Source of the DNA: Acidimicrobiales bacterium mtb01
GTDB lineage: Bacteria; Actinomycetota; Acidimicrobiia; Acidimicrobiales; Ilumatobacteraceae
Direction of reading: 5' to 3'
Length of the DNA stretch: 64,000 nt
NCBI GenBank assembly: GCA_004379135.1
Contig: NBNI01000007.1
Coordinates: forward strand, 124,001 to 188,000
Part shown: positions 8,588 to 17,442 of the stretch, piece after piece
Position numbering within the stretch: the stretch's first letter is position 1
Layout of the letters: each line of letters opens with the position of its first letter
Position numbers and translations under genes: made by a program
The notes under the pieces: model-generated
Told to the model about the DNA's origin: nothing
What the model saw: only the letters and a program-made list of their open reading frames with translations
Database searches by the model: none

Positions 8588-9049
8588 ATGCGCTGTGTGA
8601 TGTGCCGGAACGATGACACCAAGGTCATCGACTCGCGCACGGCTGAGGATGGGGCCGCCATCCGGCGCCGTCGCGAATGCCCCGAGTGCAGCCACCGGTT
8701 CACCACCTACGAGCGCATCGAGTCGGTGGCCCTGATGGTCGTCAAGACCAAGGGCGGCCGCGAACCCTTCGATCAGGCCAAGGTCGTCTCGGGCATCCTG
8801 GCCGCGGCCAAGGGCCGTCCGATCGACCTCGAAGCCGCGACCTTGGTCGCCGAGGGCATCGAGGAAGAGATCCGGCTGTCGGGCCAGACCGAGGTCCCGA
8901 GTACACGCGTGGGGGTCGCGGTTCTCGAACGGCTGCGTGAGCTCGACGACGTCGCGTATCTGCGCTTCGCGAGCGTCTACAAGAACTTCGACGGCGCCGA
9001 CGACTTCCGACGTGAGGCCGCGTTGCTCGACAAGTCGCCGGTTTCCTGA
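8588..9049 (+). CDS. nrdR: transcriptional repressor NrdR
   Basis: ATP/dATP-sensing repressor of ribonucleotide reductase genes. A zinc ribbon (C3, C6, C31, C34) is followed by an ATP-cone from about residue 49 (VVKTKGGREPFDQAKVVSGI). Length of 153 aa is typical. The ATG lies 6 nt after a TACCCT box (8576-8581), so the transcript is probably leaderless. nrdJ is two genes downstream and has a candidate NrdR operator at its promoter. Confidence 0.97.
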   Translation: MRCVMCRNDDTKVIDSRTAEDGAAIRRRRECPECSHRFTTYERIESVALMVVKTKGGREPFDQAKVVSGILAAAKGRPIDLEAATLVAEGIEEEIRLSGQTEVPSTRVGVAVLERLRELDDVAYLRFASVYKNFDGADDFRREAALLDKSPVS

Positions 9050-9068
9050 GCCGTCCTAGAGTCGGCTC

Positions 9069-11342
9069 GTGACCGAGAATCGCACCGCCTTCCGTACCTG
9101 TCCGTTGTGCGAGGCCGGTTGCGGTCTCGAGATCAGCGTCGAGATCGCGAGGAAGGGCGATCGCATCGACGAGCGGGTCACGCGCATTCGCGGCGACATG
9201 AACGACGTGTTCTCGCACGGCTACATCTGTCCGAAGGGTTCGACGCTCAAACAATTGCACGAGGATCCCGATCGTCTGCGGCGCCCGCTCGTGAAGCGCA
9301 ACGGCGTGCACGTGGAAGTGTCGTGGCCCGAGGCGTGGGACGAAGTCGCCGGTCGACTGGGCGAGATCATCGAGCGTCACGGGCGCGAATCGGTGGCGGC
9401 TTACCTGGGCAATCCGGGCGCGCACAACGTGGGTGCACTGCTGTACAACCGCACGTTCCTACAGGGCCTGGGCAGTCGGCGTCGCTTCAGCGCGTCCACC
9501 GTCGATCAGATGCCCAAGCAAGTCGCCTGCGGTTACATGTTCGGAAGCGGCGCCACGATTCCGGTGCCCGATCTCGATCACACCGACTACCTGATGATGC
9601 TCGGGGCCAACCCGTACGCCTCGAACGGCAGTCTGTGCACGGCCCCCGACTTCCCGGGCCGCATCGAAGCCATTCGTGCTCGTGGTGGCCGCGTCGTGGT
9701 CGTCGATCCGCGCCGCAGCCGCACCGCCGAGGAAGCCGACCTGTGGGTCCCGATTCGTCCCGGTGCCGACGCGTACTTCTTGATGTCGATCGTGAACGTG
9801 TTGTTCGACGAGGGGCTCGTGCGACTTCCCGATCATGTGGCCGACTTCTTCAACGGAGTCGACGAGGTGCGCGCAGCGTCGAGCGCGTTCGGTCCCGAGA
9901 CCACAAGCGCGGTCACCGGCCTCGAGCCCGAACTGATTCGGCGCGTCGCGCGCGAACTCGCGGCGGCGCCTTCGGCCGCGGTGTATGGGCGCATCGGAAC
10001 CACCACCACCGAGTTCGGAACCACCACCTCGTGGCTCATCGACGTGGTGAACGCGCTCACCGGAAACCTCGATCGGCGGGGCGGAGCGATGTTCACGACA
10101 CCGGCGGTCGGCAGCCCGAGCACGCGCGGAAAGCCCGGTGTGGGCGCGGGTTTTCGCATCGGACGCGGTGGCGGCAAGACGATCGTCAGCGGTCATCCCG
10201 AGGTGATGGGGGAGTACCCGGTCGCCGCACTCGCCGAGGAGATCACCGAAGCCGGTGATCAACGAATTCGCGCCCTCGTCACGATCGCCGGCAATCCGGT
10301 GCTGTCGACGCCGCATTCGCAGCAACTCGACGCCGCTCTCGACGAGCTCGACTTCATGGTCAGTGTCGACATCTACCTCAACGAAACCACGCGTCACGCC
10401 GACGTGATCCTCCCACCTCCGTCGCAACTGCAGCGCGAGCATTACGACGTCGCGCTCTTGTCGTACGCCGTGCGCAACGTGGCCAACTACAGCGACGCGG
10501 TTCTCGCCCTCGACGACGATCAGCCCGACGAGTGGGAGATCTTGTGCAAGTTGGCACTCATCGCCCAAGGCCTCGGGCCCGACGCCGACCCGTCGGTTGC
10601 TGACGACGCGCAGATCGACGCGCTCGTGCGCAGCGCGATCTCCGATCCGACTTCGCCCATCCACGGCCGCGACGCCGACGAGATTCGCACGCAACTCGAC
10701 CGCCATCGCGGCCCCACGCGTCAACTCGATTTCATGTTGCAAACGGGCCCGTACGGCGCGGCCTTCGGATCGAATCCGGGCGGTGTGAGCATCGATCACC
10801 TGCGCGCCAATCCGCACGGTGTCGATTACGGACCGCTGCAATCACGGCTTCCTGATGCGTTGCGCACGAAGTCGGGTCGTATCGAACTCGCACCTTCCGA
10901 ACTGCTCGCCGACGTTGCGCGAATGCACGCGAATCTCGACGAATTCGCGCGACGCGATCTGGTGTTGGTGGGCCGTCGTCATCTGCGCTCGAACAATTCG
11001 TGGATGCACAACATCGAGGTCCTCGTGAAGGGCAAGCCTCGCTGCACACTTCACGTGCACCCCGACGACGCGTCGCGCCTCGGAGTTCGCGATGGTTCCG
11101 TCGCCCGAATCACGTCGCGCGTCGGATCGGTGGATGCTGTCGTCGAGGTCACCGACGGCATCCGTCCGGGCGTCGTGAGCCTCCCGCACGGCTGGGGGCA
11201 CGGGCAGCCCGGCACTCGCCTGCGCGTGGCGGCCGAGCGGGCCGGGGTCAACTCGAACGTTCTGACCGATCACCAAGCCATCGACCCGTTGTCGGGGACG
11301 TCGGTCCTGAACGGCATTCCGGTCACGGTTGTCCCCGTCTGA
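9069..11342 (+). CDS. molybdopterin-dependent oxidoreductase (formate dehydrogenase/nitrate reductase-like, single subunit)
   Basis: A 757-aa member of the MopB/DMSO-reductase superfamily. The N-terminal 4Fe-4S motif is C11-x2-C14-x3-C18 and C54 (HGYICPKG). The molybdopterin domains follow (STVDQMPKQVACGYMFG; YLMMLGANPYASNGSL; VVVDPRRSRTAEEADLW), and the C-terminal MGD-binding domain starts near 635 (VGRRHLRSNNSWMHN). The region equivalent to the formate dehydrogenase Cys/Sec is not evident, so the substrate is unknown. No electron-transfer subunit or maturation gene is adjacent. The GTG start lies 6 nt after TAGAGT (9057-9062). A hairpin terminator follows the stop. Confidence 0.85.
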   Translation: MTENRTAFRTCPLCEAGCGLEISVEIARKGDRIDERVTRIRGDMNDVFSHGYICPKGSTLKQLHEDPDRLRRPLVKRNGVHVEVSWPEAWDEVAGRLGEIIERHGRESVAAYLGNPGAHNVGALLYNRTFLQGLGSRRRFSASTVDQMPKQVACGYMFGSGATIPVPDLDHTDYLMMLGANPYASNGSLCTAPDFPGRIEAIRARGGRVVVVDPRRSRTAEEADLWVPIRPGADAYFLMSIVNVLFDEGLVRLPDHVADFFNGVDEVRAASSAFGPETTSAVTGLEPELIRRVARELAAAPSAAVYGRIGTTTTEFGTTTSWLIDVVNALTGNLDRRGGAMFTTPAVGSPSTRGKPGVGAGFRIGRGGGKTIVSGHPEVMGEYPVAALAEEITEAGDQRIRALVTIAGNPVLSTPHSQQLDAALDELDFMVSVDIYLNETTRHADVILPPPSQLQREHYDVALLSYAVRNVANYSDAVLALDDDQPDEWEILCKLALIAQGLGPDADPSVADDAQIDALVRSAISDPTSPIHGRDADEIRTQLDRHRGPTRQLDFMLQTGPYGAAFGSNPGGVSIDHLRANPHGVDYGPLQSRLPDALRTKSGRIELAPSELLADVARMHANLDEFARRDLVLVGRRHLRSNNSWMHNIEVLVKGKPRCTLHVHPDDASRLGVRDGSVARITSRVGSVDAVVEVTDGIRPGVVSLPHGWGHGQPGTRLRVAAERAGVNSNVLTDHQAIDPLSGTSVLNGIPVTVVPV

Positions 11343-11348
11343 TCCACA

Positions 11349-11367
11349 GCCTGTCAACAGGCTTTTC
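11349..11367 (+). terminator. Rho-independent terminator after the molybdopterin oxidoreductase
   Basis: A perfect 6-bp stem AGCCTG/CAGGCT (11349-11354 with 11359-11364) with loop TCAA is followed by TTT, starting 6 nt past the stop codon. The U run is short, so efficiency is uncertain. Confidence 0.6.
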
Positions 11368-11565
11368 CCCTGAAAAAAGGGCAAATTCACACGGTTGTCC
11401 ACTTCCTCCACACAGGGTGTCGCCCGTACCCTCAGCGTCGCGAAAGGGGTGGTCGACGGCCGTGGCAAGGCACCGGTTTCCGGGCAGCTGGGCGGGTTTT
11501 TCCGGCCTGAACCTACGGTCTCGACCGCTCTTTTCCCGAGGAATGCAGGATGAACCCGACAATCG

Positions 11566-11595
11566 TTGACAAGCACGTAACTACACTGCTGTAAT
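11566..11595 (+). promoter_or_regulatory. nrdJ promoter (TTGACA-18-TGTAAT)
   Basis: A consensus TTGACA (11566-11571) is separated by 18 nt from TGTAAT (11590-11595). Transcription would begin near 11602, leaving about a 100-nt leader before the nrdJ ATG. It is one of the best-matching sigma-70 promoters in the window, as expected for an essential enzyme. Confidence 0.65.
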
Positions 11596-11597
11596 CT

Positions 11598-11611
11598 CAC
11601 AACCGCTTGTG
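11598..11611. promoter_or_regulatory. candidate NrdR operator
   Basis: CACAACCGCTTGTG is a perfect palindrome in its arms (CACAA/TTGTG) with a 4-nt centre, fitting the NrdR-box shape CACWA-N4-TWGTG. It covers the expected transcription start of nrdJ. NrdR usually uses two boxes spaced by whole helical turns, and I could not find a convincing second one, so this is tentative. Confidence 0.5.
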
Positions 11612-11700
11612 GTGACATACGCGGAGGGGGACCGCGACCACCACATCTTGTGCCTCCAACGATCCAGCCAACTTCAGACGACCCCACGAAAGGGATTGCC

Positions 11701-14553
11701 ATGTCACTCGCACCCGACCGCCTCGCCATCGGGATCCGCCGGCACTTCACCACGCCCGGAAAACACCCGTATGACCAGGTGGTTTGGGAGAAGCGGGACG
11801 CGCGCATCTCCAACTGGAAGGACGGCTCGGTCGCCTTCGAGCAGCTCGGCGTCGAATTCCCGGTCACCTGGTCACTGAACGCCACCAACATCGTGGCCCA
11901 GAAGTACTTCCGCGGCACCCCGGGCACCCCGGAGCGCGAATCCTCGCTGCGCCAGGTGATCGACCGCGTGGCCGACACCATCACCCAGTGGGGTCGCGAG
12001 GGCGGTTACTTCGTCGACGAGGCCGAGGCCTCGGCGTTCTGCGACGAGTTGAAGTTCATCCTCGTGACCCAGCGCGCGGCCTTCAACAGCCCGGTGTGGT
12101 TCAACATCGGTGTGAAGGGTGTGCCCCAGCAGGCCAGCGCCTGCTTCATCTTGTCGGTCGACGACACGATGGACGGCATCCTCAACTGGTACCGCGAAGA
12201 AGGCGTGATCTTCAAGGGCGGTTCGGGTTCGGGCATCAACCTGTCGAAGATCCGCTCCAGCGTCGAACTGCTCAACGGCGGCGGCACCGCATCGGGTCCG
12301 GTGTCGTTCATGCGCGGAGCCGACGCGTCGGCCGGGACCATCAAGTCGGGCGGCAAGACTCGCCGTGCCGCCAAGATGGTCATCCTCAACGTCGATCACC
12401 CCGACGTCGAAGAGTTCATCTGGTGCAAGGCCAAGGAAGAGAAGAAGGCTCGCGTGCTGCGTGACGCCGGCTTCGACATGGACCTCGACGGCGTCGACTC
12501 GTTCAGCATCCAGTACCAGAACGCCAACAACTCGGTGCGCGTCACCGACGACTTCATGCAGGCCGTCGTCGACGACAAGGACTGGAGCTTCCGCGCCGTG
12601 ACCACCGGCGAGCCGGTGCGCACCGTGCGCGCCCGCGACCTGTGGCGTCAGATCGCCCTCGCGTCATGGGAGTGCGCCGACCCGGGTCTGCAGTTCGACA
12701 CCACCATCAACAAGTGGCACACCGCGCACGCGACCGGCCGCATCAACGGCTCCAACCCGTGCTCGGAGTACATGCACATCGACAACTCGGCGTGCAACCT
12801 CGCGTCGATCAACCTGTTGAAGTACCTCAACGAGAACGGCGAGTTCGACATCGAGGCGTACAAGCACACCATCGAGACGGTGTTCACGGCTCAGGAGATC
12901 CTCGTCGGCCGGGCCGATTACCCCACCGAGAAGATCGGCGAGAACAGCCGAAAGTTCCGCCAGTTGGGTCTGGGCTACGCCAACCTCGGCGCTCTGCTCA
13001 TGGCCCTCGGTTTGCCCTACGACTCGCTGCAGGGTCGCGCTTGGGCCGGCGCGCTCACGAGCCTCATGACCGGCCACGCGTACGCCACCAGCGCGCGCAC
13101 CGCCAGCCGCATGGGTCCGTTCGCTGGCTTCGCCGAGAACGAGCGCTACATGCTCAACGTTCTTCGCATGCACCGCGACGCCAGCTACCAGATCGAAGGC
13201 ACCGACGCGGTTCCGGCCGCGCTGGTGCGCGCGGGTCAGGAAGCCTGGGAGTCGGCAGTTCGCGACGGCGAGGAATACGGCGTGCGCAACAGCCAGGCCT
13301 CGGTACTCGCGCCCACTGGAACCATCGGCCTGATGATGGACTGCGACACCACGGGCATCGAGCCCGATCTCGGACTCGTCAAGATGAAGAAGTTGGTGGG
13401 TGGCGGCAACATGGTCATCGTCAACCAGACGATCCCCATGGCGCTGCGCAAGCTCGGCTACGACGCCAAGCAGGTCGACGACATCATCGCGTACATCGAC
13501 ACCGAGAAGTCGATTCTCGGTGCGCCGCACCTCAAGGCCGAGCACGTGGCCGTGTTCGCCTGCTCGATGGGCGACAACACCATCCACTACGAGGGTCACG
13601 TGCGCATGATGGGTGCCACCCAGCCGTTCCTGTCGGGCGCCATCTCCAAGACGGTGAACATGCCCGAAGAGGCCTCGGTCGAGGACGTCGAGGCTCTGCA
13701 CCTCTTGTCGTGGCAGCTGGGCCTCAAGGCCGTCGCGATCTACCGCGACAACTGCAAGGTCGCCCAGCCGCTGTCCACCGCCAAGAAGGACGACGACAAG
13801 GCCGACGCCTCGGCGGCTCCGGCCGCTCCGCAGGCCGCCACTCAGGTGATCGAGAAGATCGTCGAACGCGTGGTTCAAAAGCCGGTGCGTCAGAAACTGC
13901 CCCGCAGCCGTCGCGGTCGGACCTTCGAGTTCCGCGTGGCCGACTGCAAGGGCTTCGCGACCATCGGCGAGTACGAGGACGGCCGCCCGGGCGAAGTGTT
14001 CCTCACGGTGTCGAAGCAGGGTTCCACCCTCTCGGGCATCATGGACGCGTTCGCCAAGAGCATCTCGTACGGTCTGCAGTACGGCGTGCCGTTGCGCGCG
14101 TTCGTCGAAGCGTTCGTCAACATGCGCTTCGAGCCGGCCGGAATGACCGACGATCCCGACATCCGGTTCGCGTCGTCCATCATGGACTACTTGTTCCGTC
14201 GTCTGGCTCTCGAGTACATGACCTACGACGAGCGCCAGGAACTCGGCATCTTCTCGGTCGATGAGCGTCTGCAGCCCACACTCCCCGGTGTCGAGGAGTC
14301 GGCCGTCGAGACCTTCAACGGCAGTGAAGTGGCCGCCGATCCGAAGAGCATCCCGTCGGTCGAAGAACTCGTGACGCAGATGGAGATGGGCATTGCTCCG
14401 CCGGCACCGATCAGCGATCACTCCGGTGAGTTGGGCCGTCCGGGCAACAAGCACTCCGATGCGCCGATGTGCATGCAGTGCGGTGTTCAGATGATGCGCG
14501 CGGGTTCGTGCCACGCCTGTCCGTCGTGCGGCAGCACCTCGGGTTGTTCCTGA
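11701..14553 (+). CDS. nrdJ: class II, adenosylcobalamin-dependent ribonucleoside-diphosphate reductase NrdJ
   Basis: Makes deoxyribonucleotides with an AdoCbl-generated thiyl radical, independent of oxygen. The active-site loop NPCSEYMHIDNSACNLASIN, the FKGGSGSGINLSKIRSS block and the C-terminal TSCPD-type domain (about 740-840, FRVADCKGFATIGEY) are present. The protein ends in a cysteine cluster (CMQCG, CHACPSCGS) typical of NrdJ reductive tails. The ATG at 11701 follows a GAAAGGGA site, giving 950 aa, normal for the family. Upstream codons are open but lack homology. NrdR is encoded nearby. No class I reductase is seen in this window. Confidence 0.96.
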   Translation: MSLAPDRLAIGIRRHFTTPGKHPYDQVVWEKRDARISNWKDGSVAFEQLGVEFPVTWSLNATNIVAQKYFRGTPGTPERESSLRQVIDRVADTITQWGREGGYFVDEAEASAFCDELKFILVTQRAAFNSPVWFNIGVKGVPQQASACFILSVDDTMDGILNWYREEGVIFKGGSGSGINLSKIRSSVELLNGGGTASGPVSFMRGADASAGTIKSGGKTRRAAKMVILNVDHPDVEEFIWCKAKEEKKARVLRDAGFDMDLDGVDSFSIQYQNANNSVRVTDDFMQAVVDDKDWSFRAVTTGEPVRTVRARDLWRQIALASWECADPGLQFDTTINKWHTAHATGRINGSNPCSEYMHIDNSACNLASINLLKYLNENGEFDIEAYKHTIETVFTAQEILVGRADYPTEKIGENSRKFRQLGLGYANLGALLMALGLPYDSLQGRAWAGALTSLMTGHAYATSARTASRMGPFAGFAENERYMLNVLRMHRDASYQIEGTDAVPAALVRAGQEAWESAVRDGEEYGVRNSQASVLAPTGTIGLMMDCDTTGIEPDLGLVKMKKLVGGGNMVIVNQTIPMALRKLGYDAKQVDDIIAYIDTEKSILGAPHLKAEHVAVFACSMGDNTIHYEGHVRMMGATQPFLSGAISKTVNMPEEASVEDVEALHLLSWQLGLKAVAIYRDNCKVAQPLSTAKKDDDKADASAAPAAPQAATQVIEKIVERVVQKPVRQKLPRSRRGRTFEFRVADCKGFATIGEYEDGRPGEVFLTVSKQGSTLSGIMDAFAKSISYGLQYGVPLRAFVEAFVNMRFEPAGMTDDPDIRFASSIMDYLFRRLALEYMTYDERQELGIFSVDERLQPTLPGVEESAVETFNGSEVAADPKSIPSVEELVTQMEMGIAPPAPISDHSGELGRPGNKHSDAPMCMQCGVQMMRAGSCHACPSCGSTSGCS

Positions 14554-14606
14554 TTCGGTTCTCATCCTCACGCAACGCGTGACATAAGCCGACAGTCGTT
14601 GCCTTC

Positions 14607-14642
14607 GTGCCGGACTAGCCAGGGAACTGGCGGGTCCGACAC
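14607..14642 (+). other. long imperfect hairpin just upstream of the secreted-protein gene
   Basis: The arms pair in three blocks: GTG/CAC outside, CGGAC/GTCCG in the middle, GCCAG/CTGGC inside, with loop GGAA and small internal loops. It ends 12 nt before the ATG at 14655, next to a GAAAGGCAG ribosome-binding site. It could be a terminator-like stem for nrdJ, an mRNA-stabilising or regulatory leader element, or a protein operator. No riboswitch class is recognised. Confidence 0.45.
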
Positions 14643-14654
14643 GAAAGGCAGCAC

Positions 14655-17435
14655 ATGAGCAAACGATCAACGCGATGGCGGGTGATCGGCCTCGGGATCT
14701 CGTTGGTCGCGGCGATTGTCGCCGCGCCCTCGGTCTCCTCGGCCACACCCGGTGCATCGACGCCCGGCTCTCCATCCGGTGATGGAGTCACGCCGGTGGT
14801 CCTGAGCGGCAACGTCACCTGTGCGCAGCTCAACGCCGACGAGGTCAACTTTCCGACCGTCACCCGCGACTTCGGTGTGAAGGTCGAGCCGGTGACCAGC
14901 GGCACCTACTACTTCACGAGTGCGGATGCGACCCTCGAGGGCGGCCAGCCCGATGATCCGTACAACTACGTCACCCTCTCGAACGTCTCGGGCGGCTACT
15001 TCGATTGGGCGGCGAGCCTCGACATCCAGGCGGTGATCGTCAAGGGCGGCTCGGATTCGAACACCTTCGTGTACTTCCCCGAGGACGTGAACGACACCGG
15101 CCTGCATGCGCCGATCAACCCCGACACGGGACAGCCCTATGGTTTGAGCCACGTGACGTTCTGCCACAACTACGACATGAACGCGACCCTGAACGCCCGG
15201 GTCGACTACACGCGCTACTACTACTGGACGATCGACAAGAGCGTGTCACCGGCCAGCCGAAGCGGTTTCGCCGGACAGGATCTCTCGTACGAGTACTCGG
15301 TCGTGGCCCAGTGGGACTACTACGAGGACGCCGACTGGGCGGTGGCAGGCACGGTGGAGATCGCGAATCCCAGTCCGCTCACGGTCGACTTCACCGCGGC
15401 CGGAACGTTCGACGGTGCGGGTAACGACCTCACGATCGACTGCCCGTCGTACACCTTGGCTCCGGACAGCGAAGTGCTCTGCGACATTTCGTTCATGCCC
15501 ACGAGCGATCCCGACGGTGAGACCGTCTCGGTCGACGTGACGAGCCTGACCACCGAGGTGAATGGAGCCTCGACGACCGACACTTTGGTGACGGGCCTGC
15601 CGACGACCGTCGTGAACGACACCGTGAACGTCCACGACACCTGGCCCTGGAGCGAGACGGCCGAACACGAGGAACTGGGTGCGGTGTTCGAGTACGGCGA
15701 GTTCAACTACTCGCGGATCTACACATGCCCGACCGATCCGGCCGAATACACCGACGGGGTCTTCACCACGAGCATCGTGAACCGCGCCGACATCCACGAA
15801 ACGGGCCAATACGACGAGGCCTCGATCGAGGCGATCTGCTACCAGCCCTGGGCTACCAAGGACGCGGTGGCGACGCGCGGCGTGTCGCACGAATGGAGCG
15901 TCGAGAAGTCGGTCGATCCGACCTCGATCACGGGTGCTCCCGGCGAGGAACTGAATTGGGACTGGACTGTCGACGTCAGCGAGACCGTGTCGGCGACCAC
16001 CTACTCGGTTCTCGGCACCATCACGGTGAACAATCCCAACCCGACCGAGTCGGCGACGGTCGTCGTGACGGACGAACTCGATGATGGCACCGTCGCCACC
16101 GTCGACTGCAACGCCGGGACTCCGGGCAACCAGTCGACGGTCACGGTGTCGGCGGGAGGGTTCGTGCTGTGCACCTATTCGGCCGAACCGGAGGATGACA
16201 GCGCGACGCTCAACACCGCCACGATCACCTACGGCGACGACCTGACCGTCACGGCGACTGCCGAGGTCACCTGGAATACCAACGAACTCGGTGTCACGGC
16301 CGACCTCAGCGACATCGCATTGGGCCTGGACGAGACATTGACCGCGGGTGAGGGTCCCTGGACTTTCGACGGCGCGGGGTCCGGTCACACGTGCGCCACC
16401 AGTTCCTCGGCCTACGGCGCCGATGGGTTGTACACCGGATCGGATTCGAACACCGCCATCCTGGTGGTGACCGACGGTCCGACGGTGACGTCGAGTGCGA
16501 CGGTCGATTATCAGTGCGAGACCGGCTACTTCGACGTCCTGAAGTACGTCGACGGCGTGGTCGATCCGGCCACCGGGTTCAACTTCGCGTTGTACGAAGG
16601 TCCCGATGGCTTCGGCTCGACGCCCATGGCCACCGCGACGAGTGCCGGTGACGCCGACGGCGTATTGCCGTTCGGTGTTCCGACCCTCGACCTCGGTGGC
16701 ACCTACACGGTGTGCGAACTCGCGACGCCGGTCGGCTACGACCCGGTGTGGTCGGTGGGCGGCGAACCCGTGATCCCATACAACCCGGATGCGTCGTCGA
16801 TGGAGGACTACGGCAATCGGTGCGTCGACTTCGGTGTCGACACTTCGTGGCCGATGACCCTCGGCGAGGTCTTGCGGTTCGAGATCGACAACCAGTTGGT
16901 ACCGCTGGGTCACGCGCCTCGTTCACCGGGCTACTGGAAGAACTGGACGATGTACTCCAAGGGCAACCAGGCGCAGACCGCCGCCAACAACGGCGGTTGG
17001 GAGAACGGCTTTTGGCTCACCGAGAACGTCATCGATCAGACGATCGGTGGCGGCATCCGATGGGACGACATCCTGAGCGACACGTTCCCTTCGTTCTGGT
17101 TGACGACGCACCAGGCCCTCGAGATCCTCGACATGCGGGTGGTGACCCTCAACGCCATCATCGGTGATGGGAAGAAGTTGGCCTCCGATCCGGCTCGCCA
17201 ACTGGGCCGCAACTTGCTGGCCGCGCAGTTGAACGTCGGCTCGGGTGCCTGCACCACGCCGGCGGTGCTCGCCGCCATCGTCCAGGCCGAAACCCTTCTC
17301 GACAAGTACGACTTCGACGGCAAGTTGGCGTCGGCCTACTCGATCGGCAAACGCGGTGCGGACGCAGCCTTGGCGCGGACCTTGTCGGGTTACCTCGATC
17401 AATACAACAACGGGATGATCTGCTCCGGTTCATAA
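14655..17435 (+). CDS. large secreted beta-repeat protein with C-terminal GYWKN domain
   Basis: A 926-aa exported protein. The signal peptide (about 1-33) ends near SVSSATPG. Two related blocks, each opening with W-(S/T)-(V/I)-(E/D)-K-S-V-x-P (about 195 and 415), carry DUF11-like adhesive beta-sandwiches (NPSPLTVDF, NPNPTESATVVV). A prealbumin/SpaA-like domain follows (about 625-725, YFDVLKYVDG, TYTVCELATP). The C-terminal domain begins SPGYWKNWTMYSKGNQ and is alpha-helical. There is no LPXTG signal. It is acidic and rich in Thr, Asp and Val. The role is unknown; surface adhesion or matrix formation is an inference. Confidence 0.8.
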   Translation: MSKRSTRWRVIGLGISLVAAIVAAPSVSSATPGASTPGSPSGDGVTPVVLSGNVTCAQLNADEVNFPTVTRDFGVKVEPVTSGTYYFTSADATLEGGQPDDPYNYVTLSNVSGGYFDWAASLDIQAVIVKGGSDSNTFVYFPEDVNDTGLHAPINPDTGQPYGLSHVTFCHNYDMNATLNARVDYTRYYYWTIDKSVSPASRSGFAGQDLSYEYSVVAQWDYYEDADWAVAGTVEIANPSPLTVDFTAAGTFDGAGNDLTIDCPSYTLAPDSEVLCDISFMPTSDPDGETVSVDVTSLTTEVNGASTTDTLVTGLPTTVVNDTVNVHDTWPWSETAEHEELGAVFEYGEFNYSRIYTCPTDPAEYTDGVFTTSIVNRADIHETGQYDEASIEAICYQPWATKDAVATRGVSHEWSVEKSVDPTSITGAPGEELNWDWTVDVSETVSATTYSVLGTITVNNPNPTESATVVVTDELDDGTVATVDCNAGTPGNQSTVTVSAGGFVLCTYSAEPEDDSATLNTATITYGDDLTVTATAEVTWNTNELGVTADLSDIALGLDETLTAGEGPWTFDGAGSGHTCATSSSAYGADGLYTGSDSNTAILVVTDGPTVTSSATVDYQCETGYFDVLKYVDGVVDPATGFNFALYEGPDGFGSTPMATATSAGDADGVLPFGVPTLDLGGTYTVCELATPVGYDPVWSVGGEPVIPYNPDASSMEDYGNRCVDFGVDTSWPMTLGEVLRFEIDNQLVPLGHAPRSPGYWKNWTMYSKGNQAQTAANNGGWENGFWLTENVIDQTIGGGIRWDDILSDTFPSFWLTTHQALEILDMRVVTLNAIIGDGKKLASDPARQLGRNLLAAQLNVGSGACTTPAVLAAIVQAETLLDKYDFDGKLASAYSIGKRGADAALARTLSGYLDQYNNGMICSGS

Positions 17436-17442
17436 TGGAGCG

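Larger units (their letters stand above)
11343..11700 (+). other. long intergenic region upstream of nrdJ
   Basis: About 358 nt without a gene, the longest protein-free gap apart from rnpB. It holds the terminator at 11349-11367, two near-matches to DnaA boxes (TGATCCACA at 11341-11349 overlapping the stop, and TTGTCCACT near 11394-11402), the nrdJ promoter at 11566-11595, an NrdR-box-like palindrome at 11598-11611, and an untranslated leader of about 100 nt with no cobalamin riboswitch signature that I could recognise. The DnaA-like sites are suggestive only. Confidence 0.5.

Noticed and set aside
9459-10841. Open frame of 460 codons on the minus strand inside the molybdopterin gene
   Set aside because: Composition is that of a reverse-complement shadow, and the plus-strand frame has a complete conserved enzyme.
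11343-11700. Cobalamin riboswitch before the B12-dependent nrdJ
   Set aside because: No B12-box-like sequence or the expected hairpins were found; the region holds a promoter, palindrome and short leader.
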